Assembly (NCBI GenBank): GCA_009823395.1
Contig: CM020503.1
Coordinates: 9,204,001-9,268,000, forward strand
Direction of reading: 5' to 3'
DNA from: Thamnaconus septentrionalis
Lineage: Eukaryota; Chordata; Actinopteri; Tetraodontiformes; Monacanthidae
Length of the DNA stretch: 64,000 nt
This document shows, in pieces, positions 12,089 to 22,400 of the stretch. The notes under the pieces were generated by a model that ran no database searches, was not told where the DNA came from, and worked only from the letters and a program-made list of their open reading frames with translations. The number at the start of each line of letters is the position of its first letter. Position 1 is the first letter of the stretch. The translations under genes were made by a program, and so were the position numbers.

Positions 12089-13209
12089 ACGCAGCAGAGT
12101 GGAAACAAAACTGCAGAGTCAGGACAAAAGTGAACGGCGGTAAGGAGGGAGAGAGAACAGAAGGATCATGATTTAGGATCATGACATAGTCTTTACACTG
12201 ACAGCATTGCTAACACTCCCACCCACCAGGGCCCGGCATCGCGACAGTTGTCACTGGATCAAAAACAACAACAACAACCAAACAACTGGTAATACCTGCC
12301 TGTCCAAAAAAAAATATATATATACCGCAGTGAGAAAGATCTGGGTGACACAGCACGACTTTGGTCGTCATGCTTTTCGACTCCTGGCATTTTTTCCCGG
12401 CCATTTTGAAACTCTTCCCCAAAACACAATGAATGTGACTTTATGTGTCCTCTGTGGCCGGACAATGATTTTTGGCTTGCCTTGCCTGCGGATTATGGGG
12501 GCATAAATACAGAGGCGAGCGCATTGGACATGATCAATCGATACGAGCTGGAAAGGGCGAATGGAGCACAGACATTATTAAAAGTCAGACTCTGGGATTA
12601 CAATGGAGTCGATATGGATTACAAAATGGACGAGACAGAGGTGTTTGATGGAACATGTGCCTGTGCGCGTCTCTGAAAGGCAAGATCATATTGGATTGTC
12701 AGACGACACCGACCAGTCCGAACAAATTAATTATTCTAATGGATGCATAAGAGTGCATGCACAGTTAGATCAGGGACATGGTGTGTCTAAGGGAGCCTTA
12801 ATGTTTTGATTTTTGTTTTCTTTTTTTTAATTTCTTTTTTTATTTTTACTAGCCCACTTTCGGTTAGTGTTTGTAAAGGCGGGATCCAGCCTGTTAACTC
12901 TGTGTTGGGTTTGGTTCTGGCTGCTAACAGAATGCATATGACACTAAGATGATGAGGTTTGAAAGCCCTTTCCGAAAAATCACTTTCACAGCTATTTCAA
13001 TTGCAGCATTCGAAATTGTCGATTCAAGTATGTATACTTCAGGCGCCTTTCTCCCCGCATTAACAGTCTCAATGGTGAATTGGCAGCAGGTGGAAAGGAA
13101 AGCTGCTCTGGAGGCCTCTGATATCAACGGCTAGATGACTGATATGCTGGCACAGAACACAGAGACTCTTCAAACTTTTATCTGAGAGAAAAAAGAAAAC
13201 TTGAAAGTG

Positions 13210-13242
13210 CATATATATAGTATATATACATATATATATATA
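13210..13242. repeat. TA-rich dinucleotide tract
   Basis: Interrupted run of AT/TA dinucleotides in the probable lrfn4 3' UTR. It can fold back on itself. Confidence 0.8.
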
Positions 13243-13620
13243 AAATGATGTTACTTGTCGCACCATGTGTTTTCTGTTTTACAAAGATTTCTGGGGAACA
13301 ATGTTGGGATCAAATGCAAATGTGATTTTTGTTTCAAGTATTTTTTTATGTTTGGGACATAAAAAAAAAATGTTTAGTATAACAGGACAGAAGAAAAAAA
13401 TACAGAATAACACAGAGAAAGGCACAAAAAAAAGCACACCCAGCACAAACTGGCAAGGACGCACACATCCCAAAAAATGCAAACAGAAACACAAACAAAC
13501 CAATGCCGACAACGGAGCCGACGGCATTGACAATAAGGACCGAGCAATTACTGTTGTTTCTTTTCTGTTTTCAGTTCATTTTTGCCAAAGTCAATATTGT
13601 TCTCTGGACTTGATATAAAT

Positions 13621-13626
13621 AATAAA
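13621..13626 (+). terminator. candidate distal poly(A) signal AATAAA of lrfn4
   Basis: Canonical hexamer in an AT-rich context (gatataaataataaa), with a GT-rich stretch downstream (gttgtgtgtc, tttgtgtgtacgtg) that could act as the cleavage-stimulating element. If used, the 3' UTR is about 2 kb. Confidence 0.4.
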
Positions 13627-15300
13627 AAAAAATGATATGTACTGAACAGTGATGGACTCATTAACATATGAAAGTACGTTGTGTGTCATATTTGTGTGTA
13701 CGTGTTTAACAGGATGTTTACTTCTTGCCTTTTGCACTAAAGCACATGATGTCTGTGTTGAAAGCATTCCTGGGATGACATTATTTGTCTGTGTATTTGT
13801 TTCAAGCACCGCAGAGGGCTTCAGTTACAACTTTACACAACTGTGTCTTCATTACATCAGTCTGAGAGATTCCAGGATTGAGACGGGAGAAACAAGCAAA
13901 CAAAAAGAAACCAAGGTGAATGTATGACTCAAAGGTAGCGCTCTTCAAATTGAAGTTGTTTAGTTGTTGACCAGCAGAGTTCAATCTGAGTGAACAGTTC
14001 TTTCTGAGATACTTTGAAAGAACATTCAGGATGGAAAAGGCAACTGAAAACACTGTATATGATGTTCTACCGAGAGGCAGATCAATCAATCAGGATCCAC
14101 TGCATTGTAGCGCTGATGCTTCCTGTAAACCATGCCTACAGTTCATAGGCAGAATGATGGATAACATTACACAGCCATGTATCATCATTGATTTTCACTG
14201 AGCACTACCTTCAGCTTAGCTAAAAACTGTATCTGCAGGACACGAGCGCTCAGCGATTTCTTCGCTAAAGCGCTCATTAGAAAGCAAAAATCGTCGATCC
14301 CTTCATGTTCAGTTATCGAGCCGACAGACAGTGAGAAAAAAAATCTTCTCCTCTGTGATTGCCAGAAGAGTAAAGCAACCACGGGCATCTTCTTGACCAA
14401 ACCTCGGCAGCGGGACGCTGATCAGAAACTGGGCCGGGGGTCTTTGTTCTTCGCTGGATCCACAGCAGACTGAACATTTTCTCACTGGAAAGAGCAAAGT
14501 CGTTGTGGGAACGCAAAAAACAGATGAGCGGCGGTGGAGAGAGTTACTTTTTTTTTTCTTATCTCTGTGGTCTACCTCTCCTCTGGTGTGATTTCATTTT
14601 GCATCCAGCCCTTTGCTGATGCTGCTGAATGTCCATAATGGAAAGTGTGGAGAGAGGCCGAGGGTGGCGGTGGGAAACCAGAACACTGACGCGACTGCAG
14701 ATGGACAAACAGACGACGGTGGGCACGGAGGGGGAAAGACGGCGGCTGGTTTTATCGCTCCAGAACGTAGCCCTCAGTCAGCATTGCGGGGGGGCGGGGC
14801 TCGGCCTTTTATTTCCCGCTAAATGTTACCATTTTATCTGAACGTGCTAGCCGGCGCCGCCCTCGCTGCGGCGGAGATAAGGGATCAAACCAGGGCAGGG
14901 GTGAGTGTGAAAGAGTTAATGCGCTCTCTCCTCCAGCTTAAACGCCGGGCATTACCAAAGTAGCTGAGTCGTGGAGAGTGCCGACTTGATGACATTAAGA
15001 GTGACACCAGAAAGGGGAAATGTGCGTGTGTGTCTGGACACTGGGTTAAAGGGCAATTTGATAGCTTAAGTAGACACAATGAAAGCAGGACAGGGGTTGT
15101 AATACCACAAGCATTTCAGGTCAGATAGTTGCCCCCCCTCTCTCTTACTGTGTGTGTGTAGTTACGTGTAAGAACTACACACACAGACACACACATGATA
15201 CGACCCCTCTCCTCTGCTTTACTCGCCAGAGGCACAAACCTGGCCTGATTTGACCAATTAAATGAGGATGATGGGAAAAAAATGCTGAGTAACATGCTCT

Positions 15301-15303
<3 letters not shown>

Positions 15304-15355
<52 letters not shown>
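15304..15355. repeat. (CA)n microsatellite
   Basis: About 26 uninterrupted CA units. Open frames through it are artefacts. Confidence 0.97.
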
Positions 15356-15358
<3 letters not shown>

Positions 15359-15589
15359 TATGCCGCATAGGAAATGCTAGTGGCCGTGGTGCCTGTGCGT
15401 GTGTGTGAGCGTGTGTGTTCCTTCTGCTCGGCTATTCCTCTGACATTTGCTGTTATGATCAAGGTGTGACACATTTTCCTGCAGTCTGCTGAGTAACTGC
15501 TGACTCAGCTATTCCTCGGGACTCGGCGCCTCCTGCACTACAACACCAGTCGAACCGCCGCTCGCACCCAACTCGGCCCGGACGGCCAT

Positions 15590-15592
<3 letters not shown>

Positions 15593-15628
<36 letters not shown>
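15593..15628. repeat. (GA)n microsatellite
   Basis: About 18 uninterrupted AG/GA units, followed by non-repetitive sequence. Confidence 0.97.
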
Positions 15629-15629
<1 letters not shown>

Positions 15630-16518
15630 CCAAACACCACCACAGCAACAAATAAAGTCGGATATCATCAGACCGGGACTTTTGATTATTTCCTTTAAGC
15701 GGTTCAGCGGGGCAAGAATAAGACATCTGAGCAGAGCGCAGCTCTTAAACATAATCCCGCTGTTCTTTAAAATCATGACTCAACCTTGGCAAAGCAGGCT
15801 GAGGCACAAAAGTGAATTAATAAGCGCAGACACTGTAACTTTCAGGGACAATCCGAGTGAGATGGGAACTTGCAGACAACTCTATGCAAGCTGGGAGATG
15901 CAACGCTTTAAAAAAAGATGGTGTTTAAGACTTAAAAATTAACATAAAGACACACACAAATTTTATAATTCAATAGGTTTTTGTGTCATGTAAAGATTTA
16001 GTGCATAAATCTAAAGAATAATCTCAGAATGACCTCAAATACTTGGGATGTAGTTTGAAAAAACATTGATATGTTTCATTTTCTGCCTCGTCCACACGGC
16101 ATTGTTTCATGAAAACGTGTTTGTCCACAGGAAATCACCCAACACGCTGCAGTACGTATGCCAGGCCTGTAAGTGGCACCGCAATGCTGCCACAGGAACA
16201 CACAAAAAAGAAGAACAAATGCGAACGTAGCGCTTGCAATGAAAACAAAACAGCGGATTTGGTTCTCGGCTCACTGCTGCCTGGAGTCGCTTCCCAACTT
16301 TCTGCTGAACCCGATGCTGCTGAGAGTTGCACCTTCATTCAGTCCTTCGGTCCCTGTCCCAGTGCAGTGATGGCACGTCTAGTCTGTGCCCTCGGACATG
16401 GCAAGGGTCTTAAACGATATCTTCAAACACACATCTTCCAAAAGATGGAGCAAGCAGACGTAAAGAAAAAATAAATACATACTTTTCTCATTAATGGGCA
16501 AGAAATGACGAGTTAAGC

Positions 16519-17893
16519 CAGTGGTTCTCAAACTTTCCTGTCACGGCCCCACTTGGAGGAAGAAAATTTGGGGAAGCCCCAAATTTGACGTAGCTGTGTC
16601 TTGAGGGATCCCGATGAACCTGCAAGTGGTCCCATGTCTCTAGGACAAAGTTGACTTTTGACCCCATAGACTTGCATGGCATTAGGGTTAGCAATAAAGC
16701 CGGAATTAGGGTTAGGGTTAGGGTTACTGCTAGAATTAGGGTTAGGGTTTCAGGGTTCCTCATGGACTAGAAGCCCCACATTTGGCGTGGCTGTGTCTAG
16801 AGGGATCCCGATGAACCTGCAAGTTGTCCCATGTCTCTAGGACAAAGTTGACTTTTGACCCCATAGACTTGCATGGCATTAGGGTTAGCAATAAGGCTGG
16901 AATTAGGGTTAGGGTTACTGCTGGAATTAGGGTTAGGGATTCGGGGTTCCTCATGGGCTAGAAGCCCCAAATTTGAAGTAGGCTGTGTCTTGAGGGGTCC
17001 CGATGAACCTGCAAGTGGCCCCATGTCTCTAGGTCAAAGTTGACTTTTGACCCCATAGATTTGCATGGCATTAGGCCAGTGGTTCTCAAACTTTCTCTGT
17101 CACGCCCCAGCTTGGAGGAAGAAAATGTTTATCACTTAGCAAATCACTCTTTGTGACATCAAACCCTTAACATTACTTTTTAAACAAGAATACTCCTTTC
17201 ACTTTTCTGCTGTGCAAATAACTTTTTTTGGGAAACCACTTTTGTAACATCCACCATATGTTGTGCTCCCATCTCCTCACAAAGTGCAGAGAATAGCAGC
17301 GCTTTCAGCAGTCTTGTTTGGATGAAATTAACCACATCAACAACATCAGTCATGCGACAACATCACATTTTCTACCTGCCACACAGGATGACGTTGAGCG
17401 TTGCGTGCGTTAAGTCATAATATCGCGCCAGTCGCGGCGTAGATCACGTACTGATGCAAAGGTGTTTGATTACGTTGTATCAGCGCTCGAAAATTGTTCT
17501 TTATCCTCTGGCTTTTTCGCTCGCGGCTCGCGCATTAGAAAGAAAATAGAGCAGACGGCCGCGGAGGTGCACCCCGTTCAAGTCTGGCGTGAACGACACC
17601 ATCGTTCCGCAGCTACTCGCGGAAGGATTCTACAGCCAAAAGTGCCCAACAACAAAGAACACTGGCCACCGCCGGACTCCTGAATTCTTCTTTTCGTCCC
17701 TGTCAAATATTTGTCCATCCTGTGTAGCGTTTTTCTTAGCTACAACCTACTGAACACTTTTTGTTAATTGTTCCGCCGTGGAAAAAGTTCCAACGTGAAA
17801 ACATTAGTTACCCCGGGCGCCCCGTCTCCCTCCCGCCCGGTGTTTCGCGCCCCCCCAGACGTGACTCTGCGCCCCCCACTTTGAGAAACACTG
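16519..17893. mobile_element. composite non-autonomous hAT-type element with internal tandem repeat
   Basis: The left terminus CAGTGGTTCTCAAACTTTC (16519) pairs with a right terminus ending ACTTTGAGAAACACTG (17893). Flanking 8-mers AGTTAAGC and GGTGAAGC match at 6 of 8, as expected for an old hAT target duplication. About 49 bases of the left end occur twice, at 16519-16567 and 17077-17126. Between the two copies lie about 2.6 units of a 191-197-bp tandem repeat. The inner part (17127-17870) has CpG-rich sequence and no intact transposase; a 73-codon frame near 17462 shows no motif I know. Confidence 0.75.
16574..17076. repeat. tandem repeat, unit 191-197 bp, 2.6 copies, with TTAGGG-like runs
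   Basis: Copies begin near 16574, 16771 and 16962, each with the word GAAGCCCCA. Each carries the same blocks in order: GATCCCGATGAACCTGCAAG or close, CCCATGTCTCTAGG, AAAGTTGACTTTTGACCCCA and TTGCATGGCATTAGG. The first two copies also hold runs of the vertebrate telomere word TTAGGG, read as ATTAGGGTTAGGGTTAGGG. The third stops at GCATTAGG, where a second hAT terminus begins. Minus-strand open frames with PNPN patterns come only from the telomere-like word. Confidence 0.85.
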
Positions 17894-19340
17894 GGTGAAG
17901 CACACATATCAATGTAAGGGCATGTTCGTATGTGCCTTTCAGAGAATGTGGGGTAAACACTAAATATCTATTTGCTTTTGCTGACGGCCAGCAGAGGATT
18001 TCAAGCTTTCATTTTCACATCAAGAACCTCAAGTCTTTGCTTTCAAATACGTGACGTCATGTGCACATTAACCCAAAGACATATTTCTTTGAATTCCAAT
18101 GCAGACTTTTACAGAGTTGACAGCTTTTGTGTCCATGTTTCCCCCCTAATAGTTTGATTACTACTTGCATTAGCCAAGCAGTCATTTTCAAATAGTAAAA
18201 GGCTATTTTGACACGTAAAACACTACTATTCACACAGATCCTGACCACTGATCCTTACTAATGTCTATATCTCTCGCTTCTTTTCCAAATATTTCTCAAC
18301 GATTATAAGTGTCACTAATGGAGAAATGAACCTGATTAAAGCTTGTCATGGAGGCTAATGAGGACAGTTGAATGGGCACAGAAGCTCAAACTGATTACGT
18401 ACGGTAGTGTGGAGGTCTGAGACAACACCTCGACATTGACCAGTGTATCACTGGGAGCGTTTATCTGCACCATTTAGACCGACTCGAGTGAAGACATCCC
18501 ACCGTTGCCAGACAATCCCCATCCAGTCGGCTTATGATACGCTGTCAGCGACTGTAACACCCCACATGTCAGTATTTCACAGTGCAGGCCCACAGCAAAT
18601 CAGCATAGCACGGAGATGACACAGAGCCAGGGTGGAAGAACCAGGGACGAAGCAGAAATAGAGAGATAGCAGGGGCGAGGTAACAAGATTGATTTGATAT
18701 AAATGAGCGGAGATAAGGAGGGAGAGATGGGCGGCGCCGTGGAGGAGGAGATCGATGCAGAGTGAGAAGCTGAGCCGCAGTGGTACAGCGGCACCAGATA
18801 GGGAGGGAAAGAATCATTTGCTTTATCTAAATGCATTCCTTCAGAGCGGCAGCTTGCATGCTGAAAGATACCGGCAAGAAAACTTCTGACTCATGATCCT
18901 TGGGAAAAAAAAAAGAGAGAAGCCTTTTTCAAAGGGGGCTTTTAATCGAAAAATCTCGCTCTCTGACAAACACCTAGGGTCGATTTTCTAATTAAGCCAA
19001 TATGGCAGCATTTATTTAATAATGACACGCCTCACGGAGCATCTCTGAAAGGATCAGATGTGGGAGGAGATTACAACGGAGGCAAAGATACACAAGAAGA
19101 GCGGCATATAAATTAGCATGGCTTTGGATCTGCATTGGAATCTAAGCTACCCCCCCCCCATTATCCAATTTCTTCCATGTTAAGTAAATTATTCAATTCA
19201 TTTTGTGATTAGAAGGACTCAGAGTTTTATTTTAATTGCTGAATAAATTCCTTTTTGCTGAAATTTAATCTCTCCACCCTCATGCAGCTCAACAATAAAG
19301 CCTCTTCCTAGCGGCGGCGCTCCTCTTCACCTCTGACCTC

Positions 19341-19344
<4 letters not shown>

Positions 19345-19413
<69 letters not shown>
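19345..19413. repeat. (CA)n microsatellite
   Basis: About 34 uninterrupted CA units. Confidence 0.97.
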
Positions 19414-19415
<2 letters not shown>

Positions 19416-22400
19416 AAGGCTTTGGCTTCTTTCTCCGTTTCCCTCTCACCGTCTCTTTGCAATCTTTAATTTAGGCCGTTTATCTGATTGTCTTCTTCCG
19501 CCGCCTCCGCTGGCTTTTCACTCACTCCTTTATCAGTGCACTTAGTGATTCTCTGCTTCCTCCTTATTTACTTGCTCTGTCACAATCCACTATTGGCGTC
19601 AGTCTGTTGTTCTGTCCCGTCCAACCTTTTACCATCAACTGTGCCTCCAAGAACAACAACGTTTAACACAGTTTCTCAATCCTTGATTGATTTTGTTAGC
19701 TTGGCTTCTCTCCGCCCTCTCCCCCCTTTACTGACAGTTTCACTTCTCATAATCTGAGGCACACCTGTCAACAATAGCACTTTTTTTTTTTTTACCTTAA
19801 TTTCTCAAAATATTGCTGCAACCTAATATGTTTTGCCATCTCTCTCTCCTCATGTTCTGAACAGACAGGCCAGTGGGACTCTTTAAATCCCAACGGCGTG
19901 TCACTCCGCAAATTTTAGTTCATTTTTCTCCAGCTCTGACTATTTTCATGTGTATGCACAGTCAAAGTAAATGTCAGAGGCCTCTTCAAAATGTGCATAC
20001 ATTTTCTGATTTCATTACAATTTTTCCCCCCTCCAGATGAAAATGCGATCTCGTTTTACCATCCAATGTCTTCGCCTCTGCTCACTCTTCACACACGGTC
20101 AGAGCAATTTTTTTCTACCCCCTGCTTAATCAAATGCAAATACATGTGAATATCTTATTAATAGACTAAACGGTGACTGAGCTCTTTCTTCCTTTTTTTT
20201 TGTTACCCTCACTGACCTCTGTGTATCCATGTCACCTTCATAAAGATTCACATGAAAACCACGACCTAATCTGGGATTTTTATGATGCTCGCAAAAATCC
20301 CAAATGAGAACGTGTGGCTTCAGCTGGGTGCAGTGACTCACCTGGCCATTGACCCACATGAGGAACAGGTCACCAGACCACTGCAGTGGCTGTTGGCATT
20401 TTGCCGAGTGAGTCACATGGGTGATTCACTCTGCGGTGGACTTCCACGGTCCACCAAGGAAAACCCAAATAATGGTAAATAGTTTGCAGGTGAGTTATGA
20501 CACACCTGTCTAGCCAGTCCGTGGAGCTACTAAGCTCACAAAGCTACACTGACTAGCGCTAGATTGAGAAGGTTAGTCTGATTTAGACTGTTTTTACAAA
20601 AGCATGTGAAAGTTTTAAAAAAGAACAGAGGAGTAGAGGTTTGACGGCACAGCCTGCGTGCTGTTTTCCTAGATTATCTGGATTAAAGTCGCTATCTGGA
20701 CTTTTTCTTCTCTCATTAAATAAACCCTGATGTTTGGAACCACGCAATGCCAGGCGATTGCATGATAAGACGTCCTTTCATTATTGTGTCTTTGAAGTTT
20801 CTTTTGTTTTCGCCTGGTTGGAGGCTGTTGGAATAGGAGAATGGAAACAAGACTGACACGTTAGCGGCCTCTTGTTAAAGTTTTAGTGGGACCATCCATT
20901 TAAATATTCCACAAACAAAGACTATAGTTTATTGGGAGTCTAGGTCCAACACCCACTCTCCATTCCGTTCATTTTAGTCGCAGCGTGCACCAGACTCCAC
21001 TATGCTCCCCAGATAAAGGCCAACTCTGTCTGTCTGCTATTGATTGCTGCTTTTATCACAGCATCGGCAAAAACAAGGCACAAAACAAGGTTGGGATGCT
21101 CTGCAGAAGCGAGTTAGCTGTGGGGTTGGGAGATAGCTGTGTCACCCTGAGTTGATCATTCTGGAGGTTTTTGATATGGACTTGGGTTCTGCAATATACT
21201 GGCAACTGGTCCAAACACAGCTGGGACTGGCTACAGAAGCCCTGTGGTAGAAAATGGGTGGATGGGTGATATGGACGAGCAAACTAAGTGTTTTATATGA
21301 AACGGTCAATATCTTGGTTAAAGTGTTGACAGTCAATCCTCAATAACCTCCCTAATCCTTTCCTATTCTGATTCTTCCTGGTGTTCTGGATGCTGTGTCT
21401 CATGTTTAAAGTGAAATGAAATCAGTTTAACACTTTGAACTACACTGTGAAGTTCTGATACACCTAAGAATGTATTAATGTCTGGTAAGGAATCTCATCA
21501 AATTTTCCACATTATGGCATTTTTTATAGTTTTACAGTACGGTGTAAATTAATATTAAATGGTTATCTTTAGCCACAGACAATTCACATTTTCATCAAGC
21601 TGAAAAAGGCCTCTTGTCTACTCTGCAGCATGCGAGCGTTGAATTAAAAAGTCAAAACTGAGTACAGCTGAACTAAATGTTTAATCAAATGTGGGATTTC
21701 TCAAAGTTTTTGACACCGGTGAGACAAGATGTGGAGATGAGACAGAGCAAAGGCGCAGCTGAGGTATATTTACATATTTACTTTCTGTTTCATCTTTCGG
21801 TCTTGTTTTGAATACACAACACGTCCATCCAGGCTTTTCACAATTTGAATTTTGTTTCTTACATCGGACACGTCTCATTTTCCCAAAGTTTTATCCCATG
21901 TGAGATTTTGCCTTTCACTCCGCTGCTCCCCCTTCACTGTGGGGCTTCTCCTGCCCTTCATTAGCTGCCTTCAACGTCGCGCCCACCGCTGCCCATCACC
22001 CCGGTACTTTTCCCAATGAAAAATGGGGATGAAACGAGAGCATCCTGCCCTCTTTTCATCATGTTTCCCTCCTTGGGGTGTCTTTGTGGTCCGCAGTGTG
22101 GCAGAGCTACCACCTCCCCGTCCAACACATCATCCCTGCGGGCTCCCTTCAGACTTGTGATCAGAAGGAGGGACTGAAAATTTTAAACTCTTCTCATCTT
22201 GCAAATGCTCTGCGGCGTCCTAAAAGAGCGACCGCGTGAGATGGCGGAGGAAAAAAAATGCATGGTGTGTGACAGAGAAAGAAGAGACATTATTACAGTG
22301 GGCTGTCTCCTCTCATGGTCTATTTTCTAGAGAACATGCAACTGAATAAGAACGGAGTTAGTAGAGCAATAGGGGGGCGGATGACTTCTGTTTGAGGACT

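Larger units (their letters stand above)
11662..13650 (+). other. lrfn4: probable lrfn4 3' UTR
   Basis: No coding sequence follows the lrfn4 stop on this strand. The region is moderately AT-rich with A-runs, a TA-rich stretch (13210-13242) and T-runs near 12820-12850. Two AATAAA hexamers could end the transcript: 12083-12088, and 13621-13626, which is followed within about 50-80 bases by a GT-rich stretch (13676-13708). A long 3' UTR would be usual for a neuronal LRFN transcript. The true end cannot be fixed without transcript data. Confidence 0.55.

Noticed and set aside
16680..16940. True telomere or chromosome fusion site suggested by TTAGGG runs
   Set aside because: Only two to three adjoining TTAGGG words occur per unit and they sit inside a tandem repeat within a hAT element, so an interstitial fusion is not needed.
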